From Thermomonas sp. HDW16 (lineage in GTDB: Bacteria; Pseudomonadota; Gammaproteobacteria; Xanthomonadales; Xanthomonadaceae): 64,000 nucleotides of DNA. Shown here in pieces: positions 42,776-49,629 of the stretch. The notes beneath the pieces were generated by a model, which saw only the letters and a list, made by a program, of their open reading frames with translations, was not told where the DNA came from and ran no database searches. Where the stretch lies: contig NZ_CP049872.1 of NCBI RefSeq assembly GCF_011302915.1, positions 2,728,001-2,792,000 of the forward strand, in the 5' to 3' direction. Made by a program: the position numbers and the translations under genes. Every line of letters starts with the position of its first letter. The first letter of the stretch is position 1.

Positions 42776-43612
42776 TCAGAACGGCACGCCGTCGAGCCGG
42801 CCCATCTTGCCGTCGATGAAATCCTGTTGCGCCTGCCGCGCGTGTTGCGGCGTGTCCATCACGAAGGGGCCGGCGAACACCAGTTCGCCTTCGACCGGAT
42901 CGCCGCCCACCAGCGCGATGCTGGCCGCCTGCCCTTCCGCCGCCTGCAGCGTGATCCCGGTGCCGGGGCCGAAGGTGGCCAACGTACCCGGGCCAAGCGC
43001 TTCATCCTCGGGGCCTTGCATCTCGCCTTCCAGCACGTAGAAGCCAAGCTGCTTGGCATCGATGTCCAACGCGATGCCCGCGCCGGGTTGCAGGCGCACA
43101 TGCGCGAACACCGTGTGCGTGGCATTGCGCATGGGGCCGGTGGTGCCGTTGACCGTGCCTGCGATGACGCGGACGGTGGCGCCCGGCAGGTCGAGTTCGG
43201 GGATATCGGCGGCGCGGAACGAGGCGTAATCCGGATCCGCGAATTTCATCGCAGGCGGCAAACTCGTCCACAGCTGCAGGCCGTGGCGACCTCCGTCCGG
43301 TTGCTCCGCATGCAGCATGCCGCGCCCGGCGCGGATCCACTGCGCATCGCCCGGGCCGAGGCGATCGCGGAAGCCGACGCTGTCGCGGTGCTCCACGCTG
43401 CCATCCAGCAGATAGCTGATCACCTCGATGCCGGCATGCGGATGCGGCTTGTCGCCGATGCCACGCCGGCTATGGTGGCGGTAATGATCCAGGAACACGA
43501 ACGGCCCCAGCGACTCTTGCCCATCCATCGGCAAGGCGCGGAACAACCGCATGTCGCCATCGTCGATGACGCGATCCGATGCCACGATTGTTTCGATCCT
43601 GCGCTGGCTCAC
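42776..43612 (-). CDS. Pirin-family protein
   Basis: 278 aa bicupin. The metal motif DKPHPHAGIEVISYLLDGSVEHRDSVG (given in pieces: DKPHPHAGIEVISYLL, VEHRDSVG) carries the His/His/Glu ligands; WIRAGRGMLHAEQ follows. The C-terminal pirin domain holds VFAGPFVMDTPQHARQAQQDF. Pirins act as quercetinases or transcription cofactors; the substrate here is unknown. Lies 49 bp downstream of the FKBP gene. Confidence 0.9.
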   Translation of the reverse strand: MSQRRIETIVASDRVIDDGDMRLFRALPMDGQESLGPFVFLDHYRHHSRRGIGDKPHPHAGIEVISYLLDGSVEHRDSVGFRDRLGPGDAQWIRAGRGMLHAEQPDGGRHGLQLWTSLPPAMKFADPDYASFRAADIPELDLPGATVRVIAGTVNGTTGPMRNATHTVFAHVRLQPGAGIALDIDAKQLGFYVLEGEMQGPEDEALGPGTLATFGPGTGITLQAAEGQAASIALVGGDPVEGELVFAGPFVMDTPQHARQAQQDFIDGKMGRLDGVPF

Positions 43613-43661
43613 GGCATGCTCCTGCGGGATGGCACTGCGGCCCAGAAGTATTACGCCGGAA

Positions 43662-44015
43662 TCAGACGCCCAGCAATTCGACGTCGAACTTCAGCGTGGC
43701 ATTCGGCGGAATCACGCCACCCGCGCCGCGTGCGCCGTAGCCCAGGTTGGCCGGGATGATCAGCGTGCGCTGGCCGCCTACCTTCATGCCCTGCACGCCT
43801 TCGTCCCAGCCCTTGATGACCATGCCGCCACCGAGCGGGAAGATGAAGGGTTCGCCGCGATCCTTGCTGGAATCGAACTTGCCGCCCTGCTCGCCGTTCT
43901 CGTACAGCCAGCCGGTGTAATGCACGACGACATTGCGGCCGGGCTGGGCTTCGGCGCCGGTGCCGATGACGGTGTCTTCGTACTGCAGGCCGGAGGCGGT
44001 GGTGGTGAAGGGCAT
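43662..44015 (-). CDS. FKBP-type peptidyl-prolyl cis-trans isomerase
   Basis: 117-aa cytoplasmic single-domain FKBP. VHYTGWLYENGE, GKFDSSKDRGEPFIFPLG, VIKGWDEGVQGMKVGG and IPANLGYGARGAG are the consecutive FKBP motifs, with the active-site Tyr, Phe, Asp, Trp and Ile in place. No signal peptide. First gene of a likely pirin pair; upstream is the repeat mosaic. Confidence 0.94.
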   Translation of the reverse strand: MPFTTTASGLQYEDTVIGTGAEAQPGRNVVVHYTGWLYENGEQGGKFDSSKDRGEPFIFPLGGGMVIKGWDEGVQGMKVGGQRTLIIPANLGYGARGAGGVIPPNATLKFDVELLGV

Positions 44016-44106
44016 GGGAGGGTCCTTGTGGCTTGGTTATCGTGACTGCAGTTTAGCGGCTGCGCCGTTCGGGCCACGAAAACGACGAAAAGCGAAAAAG
44101 AAAAAC

Positions 44107-44131
44107 GAAAGGCGGGACATGCCCGCCTTTC
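44107..44131. repeat. REP-like hairpin copy H1
   Basis: GAAAGGCGGG (44107-44116) pairs perfectly with CCCGCCTTTC (44122-44131). Two decayed copies follow at 44223-44248 and 44292-44319. Confidence 0.75.
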
Positions 44132-44134
44132 AAG

Positions 44135-44160
44135 GAAGTGAACCTGACCCCGTTCTGGTT
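44135..44160. repeat. Motif A copy 1 (GAAGTGAACCTGACCCCGTT)
   Basis: The 20-base core is shared with 44251-44275 (one change) and 44515-44540 (identical in the core). Each copy lies after a hairpin or another motif. On the minus strand it starts with a GGGGTCAG core common to the other motifs. Confidence 0.75.
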
Positions 44161-44222
44161 CTGCAACACGCTTCGAGCGCGATTCGGGATCGCTGGAGCC
44201 GAAGCCCGACAAGGGAACAACG

Positions 44223-44248
44223 GAAAGGGCGAGACATGTCCGCCTTTC
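44223..44248. repeat. REP-like hairpin copy H2, imperfect
   Basis: GAAAGGGCGAGACATGTCC then GCCTTTC: same as H1 with a few changes in both arms. Followed directly by motif A copy 2. Confidence 0.6.
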
Positions 44249-44250
44249 AA

Positions 44251-44275
44251 GAAGTGAACCTGACCTCGTTTCGGT
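44251..44275. repeat. Motif A copy 2
   Basis: GAAGTGAACCTGACCTCGTT, one base different from copy 1. H2 plus A2 forms a tandem unit like H1 plus A1. Confidence 0.7.
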
Positions 44276-44291
44276 CCCTTCTTTCAGAAAC

Positions 44292-44319
44292 GCGAAAGGC
44301 GACACAAGGCCGCCTTTGG
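44292..44319. repeat. REP-like hairpin copy H3, imperfect
   Basis: GCGAAAGGCGACACAAGGCC then GCCTTTGG; third version of the GAAAGGC...GCCTTTC hairpin. Followed by motif B instead of motif A. Confidence 0.55.
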
Positions 44320-44326
44320 ATTCGAA

Positions 44327-44354
44327 ACAAAAATTGTCCCTGACACCTTTTTCC
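44327..44354. repeat. Motif B copy 1
   Basis: Core AAAAATTGTCCCTGACACCT with an ACA before and a T-run after; a second identical copy occurs at 44427-44454, same orientation. Confidence 0.75.
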
Positions 44355-44397
44355 GGACGGCGCCCATGAACGTGCCGCTGTCGACTTTCAACGTGCG

Positions 44398-44419
44398 AAA
44401 AGGGTCAGAGAACATTTCC
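44398..44419. repeat. Motif C copy 1
   Basis: AGGGTCAGAGAACATTTCC; the inverted partner lies at 44489-44512, so motif C frames motif B copy 2. Confidence 0.65.
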
Positions 44420-44426
44420 TGCGCCA

Positions 44427-44454
44427 ACAAAAATTGTCCCTGACACCTTTTTCC
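44427..44454. repeat. Motif B copy 2
   Basis: Identical to 44327-44354 over 28 bases. Lies between the two inverted motif C copies. Confidence 0.75.
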
Positions 44455-44488
44455 TGCGCGAACACTCACATCGTGTCGCGTTTCAAAC

Positions 44489-44512
44489 GGAAATGTTCTC
44501 TGACCCCTTTTC
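44489..44512. repeat. Motif C copy 2, inverted
   Basis: GGAAATGTTCTCTGACCCCT; inverse of 44398-44419 with one base inserted. Confidence 0.65.
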
Positions 44513-44514
44513 GG

Positions 44515-44540
44515 GAAGTGAACCTGACCCCGTTTTGGTT
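44515..44540. repeat. Motif A copy 3
   Basis: Same core as copy 1 and directly joined to motif C copy 2. About 22 bp separate it from the stop of the low-GC gene at 44562. Confidence 0.75.
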
Positions 44541-44561
44541 GTTGCCGTTTTGCCCCGTTCT

Positions 44562-44900
44562 TTAACCAACGCCAAGATCCTTAATAAGCTCATCAAGCCC
44601 AAGGAACCGATCCTTTAGCTGGACAAAGAGGGTCTTTGCCATCTCGCCCTCAACGGAAACACTCACTGCATCAGGTTGATTCTGGCTTCGCTCAAATATC
44701 GTCTTAAGCGTCAGAAGGTCTCGCCTCCATCGAGGATACGCATAGAAAACGTACTCCTCCTCATCCGGATACCTAACTACCGAGAAGCAACGATTACGAA
44801 ACTTGAAGTAATACTCTTCATCCCCAGACGGAAGAATTTCATCGATCTCATCCATCCGATCGATTACTGCCTTCAAGACAATTTGAGCCTTATCTTCCAT
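44562..44900 (-). CDS. Unknown protein, low-GC island gene 2
   Basis: 112 aa, acidic at the N-terminus (MEDKAQIVLKAVIDRMDEID) with an aromatic middle (DEEYYFKFRNRCFSVVRY then YPDEEEYVFYAYPRWRRDLL) and a helical C-terminus. No signal or membrane segment. Not recognised. GC content is clearly below the flanks, judging by eye. Its start lies inside the end of the next upstream gene (11-bp overlap), so the two form a co-translated pair. Confidence 0.6.
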   Translation of the reverse strand: MEDKAQIVLKAVIDRMDEIDEILPSGDEEYYFKFRNRCFSVVRYPDEEEYVFYAYPRWRRDLLTLKTIFERSQNQPDAVSVSVEGEMAKTLFVQLKDRFLGLDELIKDLGVG

Positions 44901-45354
44901 TGGTCACCTCACCCGCAATATCAATCAGACCATTTATTCGACTGTTCTCAAGCACGCCTTCGACCTGATGAACCAGCTTTGCTTTTATTCCTTCGTTCAA
45001 GACGCCGTTGCGCTCGGCTATTTCTTCGACTGCCAATTGCACATCCTTCAACTCCGGTGCAATTACCAGCAAAGGAAGCAACTGCCCGTTCAGCTTTGAA
45101 AACAATGTGCGCAGCCTTGTCGAGCTCTTTGTGAATTTTTCTTGATCGATTAGCGACAGCGTTTCTCGAACTTTTGAAAACCGCTCTGTTAAGTGATGAG
45201 CAATCAAGGCTCTCACTATGGATGGGAACTTCTTTTTATATTTGAAAATGCCATAGAGAGTGATCGACGCTATGACTATGGTGAGCAAGTCAGCCATTGT
45301 CTGCGCCGTTGACGGCACCCATCTATTCAACCACCAGTAGATTTGCTCCAACAT
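44890..45354 (-). CDS. Unknown membrane-anchored protein, low-GC island gene 1
   Basis: About 154 aa from ATG 45354 (MLEQIYWWLNRWVPS); an ATG at 45411 in frame would overlap nrdJb and is less likely. One membrane helix (about 20-38, TMADLLTIVIASITLYGIF) is followed by a Lys-rich stop-transfer sequence and a long cytoplasmic helical part (FSKVRETLSLIDQEKFTK to the end). No known family. Codon use is AT-rich compared with neighbours. Lies upstream of the acidic partner gene. Confidence 0.55.
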   Translation of the reverse strand: MLEQIYWWLNRWVPSTAQTMADLLTIVIASITLYGIFKYKKKFPSIVRALIAHHLTERFSKVRETLSLIDQEKFTKSSTRLRTLFSKLNGQLLPLLVIAPELKDVQLAVEEIAERNGVLNEGIKAKLVHQVEGVLENSRINGLIDIAGEVTNGR

Positions 45355-45388
45355 TTGAGAGTCGTCCAATGGAGCAATCAGATCTCTT

Positions 45389-46186
45389 TTACCCGCACTT
45401 GCTATACCCACAATTCAAACACGTCGCACACCCGTCCATCAGCACGAGCGCCTTGGTCGAACACTTGTGGCACATCGTCGCCGTGGGCGGGAAGGTGGCG
45501 CCATCGCCGGTCACTTCGATGTCTTCGGGATGCCCGGCGGCGCTGCTCATCGCACCGCCCATTTCCCCGGCGCTGCCTACATCACTGTTTTTTTTTGAGC
45601 GCTGCTCGTAGGCGCGGCGCTTCTCCGCGATCAGCGCGCGCTGGTGCTCGCTCATCTCCGGGTCGTGCATCATGCCGATCGACTTCAGGTGGTCCTCGAT
45701 GATCATGCCGAGTTCGGCCACCAGGCTGGGCATGTACACGCCGCCGGCCTTGAAGTAGCCGCCCTTCGGATCGAACACGGCTTTCATTTCCTCGACCAGG
45801 AAGGTCACGTCGCCGCCCTTGCGGAACACGGCGGACATGATGCGGGTCAGGGCGACGATCCACTGGAAGTGGTCCATCGACTTGGAGTTGATGAAGACCT
45901 CGAACGGGCGGCGGTGTTCGTGGTCGGTGCCGGCGTTGAGCACGATGTCGTTGATGGTCACGTACATGGCGTGTTCCACCAGCGGGCTCTTGATCTTGTA
46001 GGTGGAGCCGATCAGCACTTCCGGGCGCTCGATGCGCTCGTGCATCTGGATCACGTCGGCCACGGGCAGTTCGGCCTCGGCCTGGGCGCGGCTGATGGAA
46101 TCCGCCTTGACCGCTGCTTCCTTCGCCTTGTCCTCGGGGGTGACGACGGCGTAGCCCTTGATTTTCTTTTCGATCCTGACGGCCAT
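45389..46186 (-). CDS. nrdJb: Class II ribonucleotide reductase small partner NrdJb
   Basis: 265 aa from MAVRIEKKIKGYAVV. This is the C-terminal half of a split B12-dependent RNR: TSCPD-type domain plus a Cys-rich end with C239, C242, C253, C256, C259 and C264 (GCATCLNCGYSKCG). The outer Cys pairs likely bind zinc and the last pair shuttles electrons to reduce the active-site disulfide of NrdJa. Pseudomonas NrdJa/NrdJb work in this manner. Upstream lie the H1-like gene and nrdJa. ATG 46186 is preferred; the extra N-terminal 24 codons are not conserved. Confidence 0.85.
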   Translation of the reverse strand: MAVRIEKKIKGYAVVTPEDKAKEAAVKADSISRAQAEAELPVADVIQMHERIERPEVLIGSTYKIKSPLVEHAMYVTINDIVLNAGTDHEHRRPFEVFINSKSMDHFQWIVALTRIMSAVFRKGGDVTFLVEEMKAVFDPKGGYFKAGGVYMPSLVAELGMIIEDHLKSIGMMHDPEMSEHQRALIAEKRRAYEQRSKKNSDVGSAGEMGGAMSSAAGHPEDIEVTGDGATFPPTATMCHKCSTKALVLMDGCATCLNCGYSKCG

Positions 46187-46274
46187 GTGCGTTCCGGTTG
46201 CTGTGCTGTGTTGTTGTTCTGGAATTCGTTGCTGTATCCACCCGCCCGGCGCATGCACCGGGCGGGCGTGGTGC

Positions 46275-46832
46275 TTACTTCTTCTTCGCGGCTTTCTTCA
46301 CTGCCTTCTTAACGGCTTTCTTCGGCGCGGCCTTCTTCACCGCTTTCTTCGCGGCTTTCTTCGGCGCGGCTTTCTTCGGCGCAGCCTTCTTGGCAACGGC
46401 CTTCTTCACTGCCTTCTTGGCCTTGGCGACGTCTTTCTTCACCACCTTCTTCGCCTTGGCCAGGTCGGCCTTGGCGGTCTTCTTGGCGGCACCCACGGCC
46501 TTCTTGGCCTTGGCCACGTCCTTCTTCACCGCCTTCTTGGCGGCTGCCTTCTTGCCGGCCACCTTCTTCTTCAGGCTGGCGACTTCCTTCTTGGCATCGG
46601 CGCTGGCGGTGGCCAGTTTCTTCTTCGCCTTGGCCACGGTCTTGCCGACCGCTTTCTTCGCACTGGCAACCTTGGACTTCACCGACTTCTCGGCGGACTT
46701 GGCGGCCTTCTTCGCCTTCTTGACGGTGGCGCTGGCGGTGCTGGCCACGGCATCGCCGATTTCCGCGGCTTTTTCCTTCACGCTTTCTGCGGCGTCGGAC
46801 AGCGTCGCCGTCACTCCATTTCCGTTGCTCAT
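46275..46832 (-). CDS. Histone H1-like Lys/Ala-rich DNA-binding protein
   Basis: 185 aa. After a short polar N-terminus (MSNGNGVTATLSDAAESVKE) almost the whole protein consists of KKAV, AKKA and PKKA repeats, e.g. KKDVAKAKKAVGAAKK; Lys plus Ala make up well over half. The composition matches eukaryotic H1 C-terminal tails and bacterial AlgP/Hc1-like nucleoid proteins. It is in line with nrdJa and nrdJb between them, 125 bp after nrdJa. The repeats make the DNA prone to length changes. Confidence 0.85.
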   Translation of the reverse strand: MSNGNGVTATLSDAAESVKEKAAEIGDAVASTASATVKKAKKAAKSAEKSVKSKVASAKKAVGKTVAKAKKKLATASADAKKEVASLKKKVAGKKAAAKKAVKKDVAKAKKAVGAAKKTAKADLAKAKKVVKKDVAKAKKAVKKAVAKKAAPKKAAPKKAAKKAVKKAAPKKAVKKAVKKAAKKK

Positions 46833-46957
46833 ATGCCCCTCCTCGGATGGGCGTGGGTGGGTGGGTACAACAGCGCGATCCTATACCCGCAAGCGGCGTG
46901 CGTGCAGCATGGCGAACGTCGATTCACGTTCAGTCCGCGGCGCGCGCGCCGGCGCGA

Positions 46958-49108
46958 TCAGAACTTGCCGTAATACCCTTCCTTCAAGGCATCGAACAGG
47001 TTGGCCGCGGTGTGCAGTTCGCCGTCGTATTCGATCTGTTCGTTGCCCTTGACCTCCACCACCTGGCCATCTTCCAGTTCGAAGCGGTAGGTGGTGTTCT
47101 CGAGATCCGCTTCCTTGACCAGCACGCCCTGGAAGGCGGCCGGGTTGAAGCGGAAGGTGGTGCAGCCCTTCAAGCCCTTTTCATGGGCGTAGCGATAGAT
47201 GTCCTTGAAGTCCTCGTACGGGTAATCCGTGGGGACGTTCGCGGTCTTGGAGATCGAGGAATCCACCCACTTCTGCGCGGCGGCCTGCACGTCCACGTGT
47301 TCCTTCGGCGTGATGTCGTCGGCGCTGATGAAGTAGTCCGGCAGCTTGGCGGCGGCGTCCTCGGCGAAGGGCATCGCCTTCGGATTCACCAGTTCACGGT
47401 AGGCCAGCAGCTCGAACGACCAGACGTCGACCTTTTCCTTCGACTTCTTGCCTTCGCGGATCACGTTGCGGCTGTAGTGGTGGGCGAAGCTGGGCTCGAT
47501 GCCGTTGCTGGCGTTGTTGGCCAGGCTCAGGCTGATCGTGCCGGTGGGCGCGATCGAGCTGTGGTGGGTGAAGCGGGCGCCGACTTCGGCCAGTTCCTCC
47601 ACCAGTTCCGGCGCCACTTCGGCCACGCGCTGCATGTAGCGCGAATACCTGGCGTGCAGGGTCTTGCCTTCGATGTCCTGGCCGATCTTCCAGCCGTCGC
47701 GCACCATTTCCGGGCGCTGGCGCAGCATCGCCGCGGTGACGGTGAAGCGCTCGTCCATGATCGGCGCGGCGCCCTTTTCCTTCGCCAGGGCCAGGCCCAT
47801 TTCCCAACCGGCCACCGCCATGTCGCGGGCGATGCGGTCGGTGAACTCGCAGGATTCCGCGCTGCCGTACTTCATCTGCAGCATGGTCATGGTGCTGCCA
47901 AGGCCCAGGAAGCCCATGCCGTGGCGGCGCTTGCGCATGATCTCGTCGCGCTGCTGCTGCAGCGGCAGGCCGTTCACTTCGACCACGTTGTCCAGCATGC
48001 GGGTGAACACGCGGACGACTTCCTTGTATTCCTCCCAGTCGAACGTGGCCTTGTCGGTGAAGGGATGCTTGACGAACTTGGTCAGGTTGACCGAACCCAG
48101 CAGGCAGGCGCCGTACGGCGGCAGCGGTTGCTCGCCGCAGGGATTGGTGGCGCGGATGTTCTCGCACCACCAGTTGTTGTTCATCTCGTTGACCTTGTCG
48201 ATCAGGATGAAACCCGGTTCGGCGTAGTCGTACGTCGAGACCATGATCATGTCCCACAGGTGCCGCGCGCGGATGTGGCCGTAGATGCGGCAGGCGACCA
48301 GGCCATCGTCGCGGGTCACGTAGTTCTTGTGGGTGGGCCATTCGCGCCAGACCACCTGTTCCGGGTTGCCGACGTCGACGTCGTCGGCTTCCTTGACGTT
48401 CACCGGGAACACCAGCGGCCAGTCGGCGTCGGTCTTGACCGCATCCATGAAGCCGTCGGTGATCAGCAGGCTGAGGTTGAACTGGCGCAGGCGGCCGTCT
48501 TCGCGCTTGGCGCGGATGAAGTCCTTCACGTCCGGGTGCGACACGTCGAAGGTGCCCATCTGCGCGCCGCGGCGGCCACCGGCCGAGCTCACGGTGAAAC
48601 ACATCTTGTCGTAGATATCCATGAAGGACATCGGGCCGCTGGTGTAGGCACCGGCGCCGGCGACGAACGCGCCGCGCGGGCGCAGCGTGGAAAATTCATA
48701 GCCGATGCCGCAGCCGGCTTTCAGGGTCAGGCCGGCCTCGTGGACCTTGTCGAGGATGCCGTCCATCGAATCCTCGATGGTGCCGGACACGGTGCAGTTG
48801 ATCGTGCTGGTGGCGGGCTTGTGTTCCAGCGCGCCGGCATTGGAGGTGATGCGGCCGGCGGGAATGGCCCCGCGGCGCAGCGCCCAGGTGAAGCGTTCCA
48901 CCCAGTACTGCTGCAGTTCGGTGGTGGGTTCGGCTTCGGCCAGGGCCTTGGCGACGCGCTGGTAGGTGCCGTCGATATCGGCATCCAGCGCCTCGCCCTG
49001 CTTGGTCTTCAGGCGGTACTTCTTGTCCCAGATATCGGTCGATGCCGGCTGCATCGGAATGTCCTGCTTTGCGTCCGTGGCCACCGCTTCCAACCTCACC
49101 GTGCTCAT
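46958..49108 (-). CDS. nrdJa: Adenosylcobalamin-dependent ribonucleotide reductase large subunit NrdJa
   Basis: 716 aa from ATG 49108 (MSTVRLEAVATDAKQD), with AGGA seven bases upstream. Class II RNR catalytic barrel: the thiyl-radical finger loop is NPCGEQPLPPYGACLLGSV; INCTVSGTIEDSMDG, SSAGGRRGAQMGTFDVSHPD and IAPTGTISL are further conserved blocks. The reducing C-terminal part is absent and is supplied by NrdJb. Reduces ribonucleotides without oxygen dependence, needing vitamin B12. Upstream NrdR-box-like sites suggest NrdR control. Confidence 0.93.
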   Translation of the reverse strand: MSTVRLEAVATDAKQDIPMQPASTDIWDKKYRLKTKQGEALDADIDGTYQRVAKALAEAEPTTELQQYWVERFTWALRRGAIPAGRITSNAGALEHKPATSTINCTVSGTIEDSMDGILDKVHEAGLTLKAGCGIGYEFSTLRPRGAFVAGAGAYTSGPMSFMDIYDKMCFTVSSAGGRRGAQMGTFDVSHPDVKDFIRAKREDGRLRQFNLSLLITDGFMDAVKTDADWPLVFPVNVKEADDVDVGNPEQVVWREWPTHKNYVTRDDGLVACRIYGHIRARHLWDMIMVSTYDYAEPGFILIDKVNEMNNNWWCENIRATNPCGEQPLPPYGACLLGSVNLTKFVKHPFTDKATFDWEEYKEVVRVFTRMLDNVVEVNGLPLQQQRDEIMRKRRHGMGFLGLGSTMTMLQMKYGSAESCEFTDRIARDMAVAGWEMGLALAKEKGAAPIMDERFTVTAAMLRQRPEMVRDGWKIGQDIEGKTLHARYSRYMQRVAEVAPELVEELAEVGARFTHHSSIAPTGTISLSLANNASNGIEPSFAHHYSRNVIREGKKSKEKVDVWSFELLAYRELVNPKAMPFAEDAAAKLPDYFISADDITPKEHVDVQAAAQKWVDSSISKTANVPTDYPYEDFKDIYRYAHEKGLKGCTTFRFNPAAFQGVLVKEADLENTTYRFELEDGQVVEVKGNEQIEYDGELHTAANLFDALKEGYYGKF

Positions 49109-49297
49109 GCCTGATCCTGCTCCTGTCCGTGTGGTATCGCGGCAATGCAATGCCGCATCCGTGTTGTCTGGTTTCGCCATCGCGGAGGCGACGACGGGGC
49201 CCCGCGCCGGTGGCGCGCTGCCGATTTGTCCTGTTTATGCCGCTTCTTCCATCCTGCGCCGCTCCCCAACGGACGCCGATCTTCCTGAACCGTGAGA

Positions 49298-49313
49298 CAC
49301 AAGGCTTGGGCCT
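49298..49313 (-). promoter_or_regulatory. NrdR-box-like site, weaker half of a tandem
   Basis: ACACAAGGCTTGGGCC; the first six bases fit the NrdR consensus (ACACWATATATWGTGT) exactly, the rest poorly (8 of 16 overall). It begins exactly 31 bp from the better site. Tandem NrdR boxes in other bacteria have about this spacing. Confidence 0.35.
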
Positions 49314-49328
49314 GTTTCACGACTTCAA

Positions 49329-49344
49329 CCACAAGATGTAGTGG
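49329..49344 (-). promoter_or_regulatory. NrdR-box-like site upstream of nrdJa
   Basis: CCACAAGATGTAGTGG is a near-palindrome matching 12 of 16 bases of the NrdR box, with both CACWA and TWGTG cores intact. It lies about 220 bp upstream of the nrdJa start. Confidence 0.5.
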
Positions 49345-49629
49345 AAGCGCGGGAAATGACCTTAGCGAGGCCCCGGGGCGGAGTCAACGGAAAAATTACC
49401 TGAAGGTCACGTTCGTCCTGTGTTCCACAGGGCAGAGCGCGACGCCATCGCGGTTCCACGGGATTTGCGGATTTCGTGGTGGCCAAGCTGAATGCGCCGG
49501 CCGGCGCTGGTACCGGCCGAATTCGTTTTGCGGCGCAGCAAGCCCGCCCCGGCAACGCCCGTTTGCCGGCCTTCAGCCGGGATTGCAGGATCCACGTCAA
49601 ACTGAATGCATTCCTGGCCGTCCCCACCC

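Larger units (their letters stand above)
44016..44561. other. 546-bp intergenic region filled with short repeats
   Basis: No gene is convincing here. The stretch from 44107 to 44540 is an assembly of short motifs present two or three times each, detailed in the individual repeat entries. Base composition falls towards that of the following low-GC genes. Confidence 0.7.
49109..49629. other. 521-bp intergenic region between divergent nrdJa and Do-like protease genes
   Basis: No credible gene. It carries the promoter regions of both transcription units and two NrdR-box-like sites at 49298-49313 and 49329-49344. The sequence is GC-rich without long repeats. No cobalamin-riboswitch B12 box was seen. 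Confidence 0.6.

Noticed and set aside
46275..46832. Tandem repeat or CRISPR-like array in the H1-like gene
   Set aside because: The repeats are codon-level KKAV/AKKA coding repeats in one open frame, without regular spacers.
46847..49114. Long plus-strand frame (755 codons) opposite nrdJa
   Set aside because: Mirror of the GC-biased nrdJa coding strand; His/Ala/Val-rich nonsense with no domains. nrdJa has all class II RNR motifs.
49109..49629. Cobalamin riboswitch upstream of nrdJa
   Set aside because: No B12-box-like sequence or suitable set of stems was found; NrdR sites are the better explanation.
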